A stretch of 64,000 nt of DNA from Erysipelothrix sp. HDW6C (GCF_011299615.1 NZ_CP049861.1:186001-250000); one strand, 5' to 3'. Counted from the first letter of the stretch, positions 51,619 through 61,788 are shown. Notes: generated by a model not told the origin, from the sequence alone. A program made the numbers and translations.

Positions 51619-52291
51619 TCCACTTGTAACCAACACCACGGATTGATGCTATAGAAAAAGTCTTTAGCTTCATTCTTAGATTCTTTACGTGTACATCAAT
51701 AATGCGCTCATTCATGCCGTCGTTGCAATCATTAGGCCATGCAGCCGTTAGAATTTCATTTCGGGATACAACTTTAGATTTATTGCGCAATAGTGTTTCC
51801 AAAATTCCAAATTCAATAGGTGTGCAATCAATGGTAGTGTCTTCCTTTGTTACGATGCGAGTATCTAAGTCCACAATAATGTTCTCTTTCTTCGATACGA
51901 GACGCTGTTTATGTTGTGCAACTTTTGGTATATCATTCAAAAATAAATTTTCAATATACTTTACGATCACTGAGAAATCGCGCGTTTTATCCAAGTACAA
52001 ATCAATGTGCAAATCAATGGCTGCCAACTCTGTTTCCGCGGATGGATTTCCTGTTAATATCGCTGTACGAATATAGGGATCAATATTTTTCGCAGTTGAA
52101 ATGAGGCGAATTCCATCAATATCTTCTAAGTTTAAATCTGAGAGGATGAGGTCATAGCTGTAAATTGCAACTTTCTCAATTGCTTCGAGCGCGTTGAATG
52201 ATGTATCAACGTCATACCCACTTTCTCGTAGCCGGCGAGTAATGTATTCATTGTATTCAGGATTGTCTTCAATATATAATATACGGTTCAT
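51611..52291 (-). CDS. OmpR-family response regulator
   Basis: A 226-residue regulator: receiver domain (about 1-115) with acidic pocket E8/D9, phosphoacceptor D52 (LILSDLNLED), switch residue T79 and K100, followed by a winged-helix DNA-binding domain (about 130-226) closing with IDVHVKNLRMKL and RGVGYKW. The start at 52291 follows TGGAGGTG; upstream codons are in the leader. Paired with the kinase by an 8-base overlap. A 38-base palindrome lies 67 bases upstream. Confidence 0.93.
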   Translation of the reverse strand: MNRILYIEDNPEYNEYITRRLRESGYDVDTSFNALEAIEKVAIYSYDLILSDLNLEDIDGIRLISTAKNIDPYIRTAILTGNPSAETELAAIDLHIDLYLDKTRDFSVIVKYIENLFLNDIPKVAQHKQRLVSKKENIIVDLDTRIVTKEDTTIDCTPIEFGILETLLRNKSKVVSRNEILTAAWPNDCNDGMNERIIDVHVKNLRMKLKTFSIASIRGVGYKWNE

Positions 52292-52341
52292 ATCGCACCT
52301 CCATTTTTCTTTGTTTATTATCTCACAATGTTCCAATTCAA

Positions 52342-52395
52342 CACATGGTTCATGTGAAGATTTATGTACTTTATGCATTAAAAGTACATAAATCT
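52342..52395 (-). promoter_or_regulatory. Long palindrome upstream of the response regulator
   Basis: Perfect 15-bp arms (52358-52372 with 52381-52395) separated by 8 bases, with a second dyad CACATG/CATGTG (52342-52356) next to it. The first is too A/T-rich and lacks a T tail to be a plain terminator; it could bind a dimeric regulator such as the encoded response regulator. Confidence 0.5.
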
Positions 52396-52429
52396 GTACA
52401 GAAGACCCTTAATCTTAATTTAAGGCACA

Positions 52430-52454
52430 AAAAAGAGCAGAAATTTCTGCTCTT
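52430..52454 (-). terminator. pflA terminator
   Basis: Perfect AAGAGCAG/CTGCTCTT stem (52433-52454) with loop of six bases, followed by six T on the minus strand. It overlaps the pflA stop codon. Confidence 0.85.
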
Positions 52455-53196
52455 AGTTACTTTTTCGAATCACATCAACTTTGTTGATGAGGTACTCTTG
52501 AAGCTCCATACATGTATCTTTATTCATGGCAGGTACACCTTCGAGAGGGTATTCTTTACCAATCGTTTCATACTTATTAACACCCATTGTATGGTAAGGT
52601 AACAACTCAATGCGCTCAATATTATTTAATGGCGCAATATAATCTGCTAATTCATTCATATATTGGTAGTTGTCATGGAAACCAGGCACAATAACCACAC
52701 GAATCCAAATTGGAACATTGTGAGCTTGTGCTTTCTCAAGAAATTGTTGTGTCACACGTAATGGTGCACTGGTCATTTCACGGTATTTTTTTTCTTCAAG
52801 ACCCTTTATGTCGTAAAGAATCGTGTCAGTGACACTGAGGATATCATCAAATGTATCAACACGTCCGAATCCGGATGTATCAAGACATGTGCTAATGCCT
52901 TCAGCCTTACACGCTTTCATCGCTTCATATAGAAACTCGGGTTGATTTAATGGTTCGCCACCGCAGAACGTCACACCCCCATCTTTTCCATAATAAGGTT
53001 TGTAACGCTTGAGTTTATCGACTAACGCTTCTACCGTGATTTCATCCGCTGGATCTGTTCGCCACATATCTGGATTGTGACAGAATAGACAGCGAAGGGG
53101 ACAGCCCGATAAGAACGCAATCGTTCTTATCCCTGGACCATCCACCATTCCCATTGATTCTAATTTGCGAACATAACCTGTTCTAGATTGTTTCAT
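52453..53196 (-). CDS. pflA: Pyruvate formate-lyase activating enzyme
   Basis: Radical SAM enzyme that installs the glycyl radical on PflB. The 247 residues match; the iron-sulfur motif C-x3-C-x2-C is in [15 protein letters not shown], and the SAM-binding GGEP in [13 protein letters not shown]. The start (ATG 53196) lies inside the end of pflB, overlapping by 14 bases, so translation is coupled. No strong ribosome site is seen there. Confidence 0.95.
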   Translation of the reverse strand: MKQSRTGYVRKLESMGMVDGPGIRTIAFLSGCPLRCLFCHNPDMWRTDPADEITVEALVDKLKRYKPYYGKDGGVTFCGGEPLNQPEFLYEAMKACKAEGISTCLDTSGFGRVDTFDDILSVTDTILYDIKGLEEKKYREMTSAPLRVTQQFLEKAQAHNVPIWIRVVIVPGFHDNYQYMNELADYIAPLNNIERIELLPYHTMGVNKYETIGKEYPLEGVPAMNKDTCMELQEYLINKVDVIRKSN

Positions 53197-55408
53197 GGAA
53201 GGTACGGCTGATAACTTCTTCTTGTTGCTCTGTCGATAGACGGTTGAAGTTAACGGCATAACCTGAGACACGAATTGTTAATTGTGGGTATTTTTCAGGG
53301 TGCTTCATAGCATCTTGTAATAACTCACGGTTTAAGACGTTAACATTTAAGTGGTGAGCTTTTTGGTTAAAGTAACCATTCATAACACCTACCAAGTTGT
53401 TAACACGTTCGTCTTCGCTCTTACCAAGAACTTGAGGAACGATTGAGAATGTGTTTGAAACACCATCTTCACAAACTTCTGCATAAGGAATCTTAGCAAC
53501 TGAGTTAAGTGAAGCAAGTGCTCCGGAGCTGTCGCGTCCGTGCATTGGGTTAGCACCTGGTGCGAATGGTTCTCCAGCAACACGTCCATCAGGTGTAGCA
53601 CCTGTTTTCTTACCATAAACAACATTTGATGTAATTGTAAGAATTGAAAGTGTATGTTTAGCACCACGGATTAATGGGTGTGTCTTGAGTAATTCTGAGA
53701 AACGTTCAACTAAATCAACAGCGATTTGGTCAACACGGTCATCATCGTTACCATATTTTGGATAGTCGCCTTCAACCTTGAAGTCTACAGCTAATCCTTC
53801 TTCATTACGAATTGGTGACACTTTCGCATATTTAATAGCTGATAATGAGTCAGCAACAACTGAAAGTCCAGCAATACCGAATGCCATCAAACGTTGTACG
53901 TTTGTGTCATGAAGTGCCATTTGGCTCTTTTCGTATGCATATTTATCGTGCATGTAGTGAATAATGTTCATTGTATCAACATAAACGCGTGCTACTTCTT
54001 GCAAGACTTTGTCATATTCAACCATGACTTTGTCGAAATCAAGAACATCGTCGTTCATTGCAGGTACATTTTCGATTACTTTAATTCCCTTAACTTCGTC
54101 ACGACCTTCGTTAATTGTGTAAAGAAGTGCCTTTGCTAAGTTTGTACGTGCTCCAAAGTATTGCATTTGTTTACCGATTTGCATAGCTGAAACACAGCAA
54201 GCAATTCCGTAGTCATCGCCAAATCCTGGACGCATGATATCGTCATTTTCATATTGGATAGCACCTGTTTCGATTGACATTTTCGCACAGTAACGTTTGA
54301 AGCCAATTGGCATGTCATCTGACCAAAGAACAGTCATGTTTGGTTCTGGTGCAGGTCCTAAGTTTGTAAGTGTATGTAAGTAACGGAATGAGTTCTTTGT
54401 TACAAGTGTGCGTCCGTCATCGCCCATACCACCGATTGATTCTGTAACCCATGTTGGGTCTCCAGCGAATAAATCATCGTATTCTGGTGTACGTAAGTGA
54501 CGTACTAAACGGAGTTTCATGATGAATTGATCAATGTAAGCTTGTGCTTCATTTTCGTCAATTAATCCAGCTTTAAGATCGCGTTCAATATAGATGTCTA
54601 AGAATGATGAAGTACGTCCTAGTGACATAGCAGCACCGTTGTTTTCTTTAACAGCTGCAAGGTATGCGAAGTATGTCCATTGGATTGCTTCTTTTGCATT
54701 TGTAGCTGGAACTGAAATATCGAAACCATATTTTGAAGCCATTGATGTGATTGCTGCTAATGCGCGAATTTGCTCATTAACTTCTTCACGTTGTTGGATT
54801 CCATCTGCATTGATTGTCGTCAATCCTGCTAAGTCTTTTTTCTTTTCGTCAACTAAGAATGCTGTACCGTAAAGTGCAACACGACGGTAATCACCAATAA
54901 TACGTCCACGTCCGTAAGCATCTGGAAGACCTGTTAAAAGTCCTGTTGTACGGTATTTACGGATTTCAGGAGTATAAGCGTCAAATACACCAGCATTATG
55001 AGTTTTGGTATATGTATGCCAGAAGTGGCTTGTTTGATCATCTAATTTACGTCCATAGATATCCAAGATGTTATCTACCAAACGAATACCACCATAAGGG
55101 TTGATAATACGTTTTAATGGCGCATCTGTTTGAAGTCCCACGATTTCTTCATCTTCTTTGATGATGTATCCTGGAGCAAAGTTATCGATTCCTGACATTT
55201 CATTCATTTCAATATCAAGAACACGAACTTTAACTTCCTCTTTAAGTAGTTCTAAGCAACGTTTCCAAAGACGGTCTGTTGAGTCCGCAAGTGGTGCTAA
55301 GAATTTGTCATCACCTTCATAAGGTGTAACGTTTAGTTGGATAAAATCACGTACGTCGATTTTATCTTGCCATTGTCCTTTTTTAAATCCATTCCATGCA
55401 TTTGTCAT
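53183..55408 (-). CDS. pflB: Formate acetyltransferase (pyruvate formate-lyase)
   Basis: Converts pyruvate and CoA to acetyl-CoA and formate in anaerobic metabolism. The 741 residues match PflB. The active-site Cys-Cys pair is seen in GIACCVSAM, and the glycyl-radical site in RVSGYAVNF near residue 716. Starts [18 protein letters not shown], typical of the family, with AAAGGAG upstream. A divergent YheO-like regulator and a 300-base regulatory gap lie upstream. Aspartate-derived pyruvate from the 20.6-32 kb cluster would feed this enzyme. Confidence 0.97.
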   Translation of the reverse strand: MTNAWNGFKKGQWQDKIDVRDFIQLNVTPYEGDDKFLAPLADSTDRLWKRCLELLKEEVKVRVLDIEMNEMSGIDNFAPGYIIKEDEEIVGLQTDAPLKRIINPYGGIRLVDNILDIYGRKLDDQTSHFWHTYTKTHNAGVFDAYTPEIRKYRTTGLLTGLPDAYGRGRIIGDYRRVALYGTAFLVDEKKKDLAGLTTINADGIQQREEVNEQIRALAAITSMASKYGFDISVPATNAKEAIQWTYFAYLAAVKENNGAAMSLGRTSSFLDIYIERDLKAGLIDENEAQAYIDQFIMKLRLVRHLRTPEYDDLFAGDPTWVTESIGGMGDDGRTLVTKNSFRYLHTLTNLGPAPEPNMTVLWSDDMPIGFKRYCAKMSIETGAIQYENDDIMRPGFGDDYGIACCVSAMQIGKQMQYFGARTNLAKALLYTINEGRDEVKGIKVIENVPAMNDDVLDFDKVMVEYDKVLQEVARVYVDTMNIIHYMHDKYAYEKSQMALHDTNVQRLMAFGIAGLSVVADSLSAIKYAKVSPIRNEEGLAVDFKVEGDYPKYGNDDDRVDQIAVDLVERFSELLKTHPLIRGAKHTLSILTITSNVVYGKKTGATPDGRVAGEPFAPGANPMHGRDSSGALASLNSVAKIPYAEVCEDGVSNTFSIVPQVLGKSEDERVNNLVGVMNGYFNQKAHHLNVNVLNRELLQDAMKHPEKYPQLTIRVSGYAVNFNRLSTEQQEEVISRTFHETI

Positions 55409-55679
55409 TTTGTAAGCATCTCCTTTGCTGTTTTACATTCTCATTTTACCACTCTGTTCGCTCAAGTTTTACGATGACGTAACTATTTTTTATCATTTCT
55501 CAAATTATGATAATTTCCCTTCAAAATCACAGGGTTTTCCAACACACTTGAGAAATGTGTGCGCGTTTTCACATTGTTTTGTGACTTACATTGGATAAAC
55601 CCCTTACATAGCCGATATTCTGTTATTTGTGCAATATACTTGTTAAGTGGTTTCACAAAGTTTATGATGGAATAGGCGA
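55409..55679. promoter_or_regulatory. pflB upstream regulatory region with dyads
   Basis: About 270 bases without a gene. Dyads: TTGTTAA...TTCACAA (55640-55658), near the Rex consensus (TTGTGAAnnnnTTCACAA) but with one mismatch and a 5-base spacer; TCACA/TGTGA (55569-55584); and TTATCAT/ATGATAA nearer the gene (about 55492-55515). A convincing pflB promoter was not identified. Redox control of pflB is plausible but not shown. Confidence 0.4.
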
Positions 55680-55708
55680 TTGTAAGAAAGCGCTTTTTCT
55701 TATATAAT
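55680..55708 (+). promoter_or_regulatory. Promoter of the YheO-like regulator, with possible cre site
   Basis: TTGTAA (55680-55685), 17 bases, TATAAT (55703-55708) is a strong promoter. Within the spacer lies AGAAAGCGCTTTTT, close to the CcpA consensus (11 of 14), so catabolite repression may act here. Confidence 0.7.
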
Positions 55709-55736
55709 AATGGCATACGAAATGGAGGGACATCGC

Positions 55737-56414
55737 ATGGACTTTAATCCAACGGAATACCTAAAGAAATACATCCCTGTTATTGATTTCCTAGCAGAGC
55801 TTTTAGGAAAGAACTCGGAAATCGTCTTACATGACTTAACCAACCTGGATTCATCGGTTCTCGCTATTCGCAATAACTACATTACCAAACGTGAGGTTGG
55901 GGCTCCAGCAACCGATTATGTACTGAGAGCATTAAAAACAGGGATTAATGAGGGCTTAGATTATACAGTCGGCTATCGTGAGATCGCCAACCGTGATCAT
56001 AAGCAGTTAAAATCTGCCTCGTTTTACTTACGTAAAGATAACGAACTTTTAGGGATGATATGCGTTAATACTGATGAGTCCATCTTTAAGGAACTTAACA
56101 GTACAATTGATACAATGGAATTACTCTTGAGAACCTATCGTCAAAATCAAACGGAAGAACATTCGGTCATCCCCGAAACATTCTCACGTTCAATTGAGGA
56201 AATGGCTGAGAATACAGTTCTCGAACTCTCTGTTTCCAAAGGAATTCCTGTTGATAAATTCAAACAAGAAGATAAATTCGAAACGATTGAAGTGCTTTAT
56301 GACAGTGGCTTCTTCTTACTCAAAGGGGCAGTTCCGGAGATTGCAAGAATGCTTAAGATTTCTGAACCAACAGTCTATCGTTACCTACAAAACGTCAAAG
56401 CAAAAGATAATTAA
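55737..56414 (+). CDS. YheO-like PAS/HTH transcriptional regulator
   Basis: A 225-residue regulator with an N-terminal YheO-type PAS domain (about 10-110: IDFLAELLGKNSEIVLHDL, then VLRALKTGINEGLDYTVGYRE) and a C-terminal DNA-binding helix-turn-helix (about 180-220: GAVPEIARMLKISEPTVYRYLQ). Such proteins (for example DauR) respond to small metabolites. The start at 55737 follows GGAGG. Divergently placed to pflB, hence a candidate regulator of it. Ligand unknown. Confidence 0.85.
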   Translation: MDFNPTEYLKKYIPVIDFLAELLGKNSEIVLHDLTNLDSSVLAIRNNYITKREVGAPATDYVLRALKTGINEGLDYTVGYREIANRDHKQLKSASFYLRKDNELLGMICVNTDESIFKELNSTIDTMELLLRTYRQNQTEEHSVIPETFSRSIEEMAENTVLELSVSKGIPVDKFKQEDKFETIEVLYDSGFFLLKGAVPEIARMLKISEPTVYRYLQNVKAKDN

Positions 56415-56416
56415 TG

Positions 56417-56444
56417 AGAAAACCAGCCAATTGGCTGGTTTTTT
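56417..56444. terminator. Bidirectional terminator
   Basis: A perfect 12+12-base palindrome (56419-56442, AAAACCAGCCAA and its mirror) with T tails on both sides, ending the regulator gene and the converging ABC transporter operon. Confidence 0.85.
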
Positions 56445-57477
56445 AGTTTTGTTCTTTCTTTTGCAAGAGCACTGCGAATACTACAATTAATCCTTTGAAG
56501 GCCTCACGCAAGAAGGGTGGTACACCCAAGAGATTCAGAAGGTTGTTCATAACCGCAATAATCAATGTACCCAAAACAGTTCCGGCTATCGAACCACGAC
56601 CGCCCGACATGCTTGTACCCCCAACAATTACTGCAGCAATTGCATCCATTTCATAACCACTTCCAGCGTTGGCAAAGTCCATTGAACCAATACGCGCAAC
56701 TTGAAGTACGGATGCAATCGCAACGAGGAATCCAATCAATGTATAAATACCGATGCGAACACGGTCAACATTGATACCCGATAGTTTCGCAGCACGTTGG
56801 TTTGATCCAATTGCAAAGATGCGACGACCAAATCGAGTTTTCTTTGCGACATACGCCAGAATGAGCGCTGCAATAATCCAGTAAATTATTGGTAATAAAT
56901 AACGGCCACCAATTTTGTAATTGGCAATGTTGAGAAATCCTGCCGGTACGGTTGGCGTGACCGATTGCATAAAGTGTTGCGTAACACTACGGAATATTTT
57001 CATTGTTCCCAATGTTGCGATAAATGGCGGAATTTTTCCTTTAGATATGAGCAAACCCGTCCCAGTCCCCAGTAAGATCCCCATCGCCAACGCGACAATG
57101 ATTCCGATAATATAGGCAGGTAAACCTGTGATTCCTATCGATGTAAGAATTCCTGTTGCACTTCCATCGATGAAGAGCATCAATACTGCACTGATGGCAA
57201 CAAGCATTGAACCAACCGAAAGCTCAATACCCCCAGAAATGATAACAAAAGTCATTCCCAAGGCAATAATACCCACACTGGCATTATTACGAAGAATGTT
57301 GAGCATATTGTTAACCCATGCATCGAGCCATGCCATAAATGATGGATAGTTAAACCCCAGTGCTGCTGTTTGCAAGGCAATCATCACCAAAAGTGCGATA
57401 CCGGTACTAAATACAGGATTCTCAGACCACATGTGTTTGATGTTCTCAAAATTAAATTTCTTTTTAATTGCTTCCAT
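56443..57477 (-). CDS. Ribose-type sugar ABC transporter permease
   Basis: A 344-residue permease of the RbsC/XylH family with about ten helices (GIIALGMTFVIISGGIELSVGSM-like stretch as MTFVIISGGIELSVGSM, IIVALAMGILLGTGTGLLIS, AIAAVIVGGTSMSGGRGSI), the last being the conserved EAA-like loop. The start at 57477 overlaps the ATPase stop; GAAGGAAG lies just upstream, which favours it over codons upstream. Last gene of the sugar operon. Confidence 0.93.
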   Translation of the reverse strand: MEAIKKKFNFENIKHMWSENPVFSTGIALLVMIALQTAALGFNYPSFMAWLDAWVNNMLNILRNNASVGIIALGMTFVIISGGIELSVGSMLVAISAVLMLFIDGSATGILTSIGITGLPAYIIGIIVALAMGILLGTGTGLLISKGKIPPFIATLGTMKIFRSVTQHFMQSVTPTVPAGFLNIANYKIGGRYLLPIIYWIIAALILAYVAKKTRFGRRIFAIGSNQRAAKLSGINVDRVRIGIYTLIGFLVAIASVLQVARIGSMDFANAGSGYEMDAIAAVIVGGTSMSGGRGSIAGTVLGTLIIAVMNNLLNLLGVPPFLREAFKGLIVVFAVLLQKKEQN

Positions 57478-58978
57478 TGATGTCACTTCCTTCTTCATCT
57501 TTTCCACCTGTTGCTAGGTGCATAATACTGTGTTCATTCATCTGTTCATGGTCAAGTTCGCCTTGAATGACCCCATGATACATAACCAATGTACGATCAC
57601 AAGTACGAATAATTTCCTGTGGTTCATTTGACAGGAGAATAATAGCAACACCACTATCCGCCAGCTTATGAATAATGTCGTATATTTCTTCTTTCGATCC
57701 AACATCAACCCCTTGCGTTGGATTATCAAGAATCAATATCTTAGGATTTGTAAGAAGCCATTTAGAGAGTACTACTTTTTGTTGATTCCCTCCCGACAGA
57801 CTGTTTATAGAGTCTGTTGGCTTACCCATTTTTATATGTAATTCTTCACGTTTCTGGTTGAATGCTTCTAATATGCCCTTCATATCGAGTTGTCCGAATG
57901 CATTGCTGTAAGCATCAAACGAGGCGAGCGTTCCATTTTCTAAAATGTCCATATCACGAATAATGGCATTTTCTTTTCGGTTACGCGGAACATATCCAAT
58001 ACCGAGTTCCATCGCAGCTGTGATGGAATTGATGGTTACTGGTTTTCCTGATACTTTAATTGTTCCACTTTGATAAGGAATGTCACCAAACACGGATAAG
58101 AATAACTCACTTCTTCCATCACCCAAAAGTCCAGTAACGCCCATGACTTCACCCGTTCTAACCTGAAGGTCAACGTTTTTATACAATGTTTCATGTGTTA
58201 ATTGATTGAGTTCAAGGACAACTTCTCCAGAATTGCGTTCACGTACGATGACTTCGGATCGCACATCATGCCCAACCATGTGTCGCGCCAACTCTTTTGT
58301 ATTGGTATTCGCTACACGGTCTGATGCAACCATGTTTCCATTACGCAAGACAGTATAGCAATCACAGATTTCCATGATTTCTTCAAGCTTATGCGAAATA
58401 AAGATGATTCCTACACCTTCGTTTCGAAGTTTCTTCATCATACTGAAAACGCGTTCGATTTCTGGTCCCGTTAGGGATGTTGTTGGTTCATCCATAATGA
58501 TGTACTTAGCATCCATTAAGAGCGCACGAGAGATTTCCACAATTTGTTTGTACGATGCGTCCAATGTTGCAACATGGACACATGGATCAAGTTCGAGATC
58601 CATTTTCGCAAAAATTTCGCGTGTCTTCTCAATCATCGTTTTCGTATCGGGTACAAAACGATTTTTCATAATTTCATTTCCCAAGAAGAGATTCTCATAG
58701 ACCGCAAGATCATTAACAAGATTCAATTCTTGATGAATGAAAGCAATCCCTGAACTCAATGAATCAACAGGGCTCTCAAAATTAACAGCGTGATTATTAA
58801 TCATAATCTCCCCTTCATCCATGGGGAGTACTCCACCGAGTATATTCATCAATGTAGATTTCCCAGCGCCATTTTCACCCAACAAGGCTAAAATCTCACC
58901 ATCTTTGATTGTTAAATCAACATTTGATAATACACGGTTGGCACCGAATGATTTTGATATATTCTTCATTTCTATCAT
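57464..58978 (-). CDS. Ribose-type sugar ABC transporter ATPase
   Basis: A 504-residue protein with two ATP-binding domains. The first has GENGAGKSTLMN, and a Walker B in YIIMDEPTTSL; the second has a degenerate P-loop GLLGDGRSELFL, but NSLSGGNQQKVVLSKWL signature and ILDNPTQGVDVGSK, typical of RbsA/XylG/MglA. The start at 58978 (MIEMKNISKSF) follows AAGGATG. Feeds the permease with energy for sugar import. Confidence 0.93.
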   Translation of the reverse strand: MIEMKNISKSFGANRVLSNVDLTIKDGEILALLGENGAGKSTLMNILGGVLPMDEGEIMINNHAVNFESPVDSLSSGIAFIHQELNLVNDLAVYENLFLGNEIMKNRFVPDTKTMIEKTREIFAKMDLELDPCVHVATLDASYKQIVEISRALLMDAKYIIMDEPTTSLTGPEIERVFSMMKKLRNEGVGIIFISHKLEEIMEICDCYTVLRNGNMVASDRVANTNTKELARHMVGHDVRSEVIVRERNSGEVVLELNQLTHETLYKNVDLQVRTGEVMGVTGLLGDGRSELFLSVFGDIPYQSGTIKVSGKPVTINSITAAMELGIGYVPRNRKENAIIRDMDILENGTLASFDAYSNAFGQLDMKGILEAFNQKREELHIKMGKPTDSINSLSGGNQQKVVLSKWLLTNPKILILDNPTQGVDVGSKEEIYDIIHKLADSGVAIILLSNEPQEIIRTCDRTLVMYHGVIQGELDHEQMNEHSIMHLATGGKDEEGSDINGSN

Positions 58979-59000
58979 CGTTGTCACATCCTTCCAATTA

Positions 59001-59030
59001 GGAAAAGGGAGCAAGCACTCTTGCTCCCTT
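59001..59030 (-). terminator. Hairpin between the binding-protein and ATPase genes
   Basis: An 11-bp perfect stem (59005-59015 with 59020-59030) with loop of four is followed by four T on the minus strand. In such operons it is a stop or mRNA end that lets binding protein be made in excess. Confidence 0.65.
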
Positions 59031-59039
59031 ACTTAACCA

Positions 59040-59987
59040 TTAATATGGTGAATTCGCATCCAAGAAATCTTGGTAGTTTTCACGGTCAACAATTTGTGTT
59101 TCAATAACACGTACTTTTTCAGGAGTTTTACCTTCTAAGAGTTCAAGTGCAACGTCTACAGCATCTTTAACCATTGTTGGGCTATACAATGCTGATGAAA
59201 TCCAAATGTTTGTGTTTTCTGGCATCATCTTGAAGTATTCTTGACTTCCACCACCACCGGTGATGGCTTTAATATCTGTACGGCCTGCTTCGGAAATTGC
59301 TTGAAGCGCACCGATTGATGTTTCATCGTCCATTGAGAATACAGCATCAATTTTGCTATTTGCAGTTAAGATATCTGACATATCTGTAAGTCCTGCTTCG
59401 CGTGTAAATTGTGTCGCATACGTTACAAGATTTAATTCTGGAGCAATCTTAGCGATTGTTTCCTCAAATCCTTTTTTACGTAATTGCGCAACAGATCCTG
59501 ATGTTGGAACATCCAAAATAACAACGGTTCCTTCTTTACCGATTTTATCCACAATGTATTCAGCACCTTTAACACCCATTTGTTCGTTATCACCCGTTAC
59601 ACGGTAGATATCATCACCATTGATTTCAATGTCGAAGTTAACAATTTTAATGCCTTCTTCTGCAGCCTGATTAATTGGAACTTCCATACCTTCCCATTGT
59701 GGGAACGCTACAATCGCTTGAGCTCCCCATGTTTTAAGATCATCGAGTTGTGTTGTCATTTCCGCAGCATTGTTACTTGTATAAATCTTGTATTCAACTT
59801 TATCTGAAAGTTCTTTTGCGCGTGCTTCAGCATTTGTCGCAACAGCCGCTACCCAACCGTGTGTTACGGATGGTGCAAGAATACCAATTTTATATTTCTC
59901 ACCTTCTGCAGGTTTCTCGCTTGATCCACAAGCGACTAATACGAAAGCCATTGCAAGTACTACTAATGATTTGAAAGTCTTTTTCAT
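59040..59987 (-). CDS. Sugar-binding lipoprotein (ribose/RbsB family)
   Basis: A 315-residue binding protein with a lipoprotein signal: hydrophobic segment then LVACGSS (lipobox, Cys20). The mature part is a type I periplasmic-binding fold (KIGILAPSVTHGWVAAV, then GVKGAEYIVDKIG, SMDDETSIGALQAI), the family of ribose, galactose and inositol sensors. Substrate not derivable from sequence; the neighbours (two Gfo/Idh dehydrogenases, isomerase) suggest a polyol or inositol-like sugar. Confidence 0.93.
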   Translation of the reverse strand: MKKTFKSLVVLAMAFVLVACGSSEKPAEGEKYKIGILAPSVTHGWVAAVATNAEARAKELSDKVEYKIYTSNNAAEMTTQLDDLKTWGAQAIVAFPQWEGMEVPINQAAEEGIKIVNFDIEINGDDIYRVTGDNEQMGVKGAEYIVDKIGKEGTVVILDVPTSGSVAQLRKKGFEETIAKIAPELNLVTYATQFTREAGLTDMSDILTANSKIDAVFSMDDETSIGALQAISEAGRTDIKAITGGGGSQEYFKMMPENTNIWISSALYSPTMVKDAVDVALELLEGKTPEKVRVIETQIVDRENYQDFLDANSPY

Positions 59988-60005
59988 AATTCCTCCTAGA
60001 ATTGT

Positions 60006-60974
60006 TTATTCTTTGATCATTAATTCCAATTGCTCTAATACATTTATGACTTGTTGCTCTGAAACATACGGTGTCTCTTGGTTTGCAACGATGCAATCAA
60101 TGAAATGTTCCAACTCAGTGTGGTACATCCCAATATCTGAAACGTTGATTCCCGTCTCTGCCGCGTCCTCTTGCGACGAAGATACAAACACTTCGATGTC
60201 TCCTTGTGCAGGATAGCCAATGACACGTTCTCCATCATTCACCAATAACCCGTTTTCAAAGTAAACGCGCCAACGTGCGGTGAACGGAATCTGTGCATTA
60301 AACCATGCTGCTTCAGCGACTACATTGAGTCCATGATAAGTGTAGTTGAATCGATACTGTTCTTCATACTGACCATTTCCACTGCTTGTGGTAAAACTAA
60401 ATCCTTCTGGTCGGCCAAACAAACTGATCATCAAATCCAAATCATGGATGTGTAAATCATATGGCAACAATCCTCCCTTCTTCTTATCGAACATCCAACC
60501 ATTACTCCAACGCGGCACTTCCGATAAGCGTTCAAAGACAGCATCCAAGGGTTTTCCATAGCGCTCGTCTTTTACAAAATCGCGAAGTACTTTCGTTGCA
60601 TCCATAAATTGCACGACGTGAGCGACATACAAGTGACATGCATTATCGCGTGCAATATCAAATAACCGCGCCGCCTCACGACTGCTTAGCGACAAGGGTT
60701 TTTCACAAATAACATCAATACCTTTGGTGAGCACTGACTTGCACAATTCATAATGTGTAAATGTTGGAGTGCAAATATCAAACAAATCCACATTGTGATT
60801 TAAAATTGCCTCATCAACGGTACTGTAGACTGGCACATTCCATTCTGCCGCACGGTTACGGTCATTATCTGATGTCCCAACCACTGCCATAACATTGGCA
60901 GCCTTTATTTCTTGGTAGCACATGTAATGGACATTTCCCATACCACCTGCGCCAACGATTACAATATTAACCAT
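60006..60974 (-). CDS. Gfo/Idh/MocA-type oxidoreductase (second)
   Basis: A 322-residue NAD(P)-dependent sugar dehydrogenase: Rossmann start MVNIVIVGAGGMGNVHY, then CEKPLSLSSREAARLF (conserved EKP) and a C-terminal substrate domain (about 130-322, LLPYDLHIHDLDLM with the catalytic His/Asp region). The start at 60974 overlaps the preceding isomerase stop. Fits oxidation of an inositol, glucoside or other cyclic polyol; substrate not known. Confidence 0.9.
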   Translation of the reverse strand: MVNIVIVGAGGMGNVHYMCYQEIKAANVMAVVGTSDNDRNRAAEWNVPVYSTVDEAILNHNVDLFDICTPTFTHYELCKSVLTKGIDVICEKPLSLSSREAARLFDIARDNACHLYVAHVVQFMDATKVLRDFVKDERYGKPLDAVFERLSEVPRWSNGWMFDKKKGGLLPYDLHIHDLDLMISLFGRPEGFSFTTSSGNGQYEEQYRFNYTYHGLNVVAEAAWFNAQIPFTARWRVYFENGLLVNDGERVIGYPAQGDIEVFVSSSQEDAAETGINVSDIGMYHTELEHFIDCIVANQETPYVSEQQVINVLEQLELMIKE

Positions 60975-61788
60975 GGATATCACATCCTAACTTTTCTAAA
61001 GTATCTTTTGAGTCGCGAAGCGCCTGATTGACTTCATCAATATCTTTGGGTCCCGCTTGTGTAAACTCGATTTCAATACTGATTGGAATTATCCGGTCCG
61101 ATGAATCCAAGAGTTCAAATATACGCTTAAAGTCTAGCGTTCCTTTCCCAATAGCAGGGAAGTTCCACTCTTGTTTTGCACCATCTTTATCTTTCAAATG
61201 TACATAGCTGATATCATCAACAACCGATTCCAAATCTTCATACATATCACCCTCACCATAAAAGATGGCATTTGCGGTGTCGTATGCAATTCCCACGCGT
61301 GGATTATCAAGGGGATCAATGATCTCTTGAATCCGTTTTCCAGTTCCATGATCACCATGTACCTCAATCGTTAATTGAAGGTCAAGGAGATTAAGATAGG
61401 GTATGACTTTTTGAATGTTTTGACGGAGTTGATCATCACTCGCATGATTCGCATCCTCTAGATGTGCTTCTCCGACCGACGTTACGATGTACTTACTGTC
61501 AAAGAAGTGTGCAAGATGCATGTTATCAATGAAATCGCCCAACCGCGTCGGATCCATTAGATTGGTGTGACCACTCATTCCCACAACATTTAAACCCAAC
61601 CGTGCAATCTCTTGTTTAATTGCCACAAGTTCATGCATGCTCATTGTTCGGTGGACATGCTCTGTCCACCCATCCGTTGCGGTGAGTTCGATGTTATGGT
61701 AGCCAATTTCGGCAATGTTATCGAGTGCCTCTTGAAGTGAGAAACCATGATAGGTATTCGTATTAACAGCAATCGGGCGTTTATTCAT
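60967..61788 (-). CDS. Sugar phosphate isomerase/epimerase-like TIM barrel
   Basis: A 273-residue TIM-barrel of the AP endonuclease 2/xylose isomerase-like superfamily; motifs include FSLQEALDNIAEIGYHNIEL, QLTIEVHGDHGTGKRI, VGIAYDTANAIFYGEGD and YVHLKDKDG (metal-binding E, D, H residues). In inositol pathways such proteins are dehydratases or isomerases (IolE, IolI-like). Sits between two dehydrogenases with 8-base overlaps. Confidence 0.85.
   Translation of the reverse strand: MNKRPIAVNTNTYHGFSLQEALDNIAEIGYHNIELTATDGWTEHVHRTMSMHELVAIKQEIARLGLNVVGMSGHTNLMDPTRLGDFIDNMHLAHFFDSKYIVTSVGEAHLEDANHASDDQLRQNIQKVIPYLNLLDLQLTIEVHGDHGTGKRIQEIIDPLDNPRVGIAYDTANAIFYGEGDMYEDLESVVDDISYVHLKDKDGAKQEWNFPAIGKGTLDFKRIFELLDSSDRIIPISIEIEFTQAGPKDIDEVNQALRDSKDTLEKLGCDIHG

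Noticed and set aside
53183-55408. Alternative reading frames opposite pflB and many other genes
   Set aside because: They lack ribosome sites and family-like sequence and lie within strongly supported genes.
55569-55584. CRP/FNR site upstream of pflB
   Set aside because: The half-sites are in the order TCACA...TGTGA, opposite to the TGTGA-N6-TCACA consensus.
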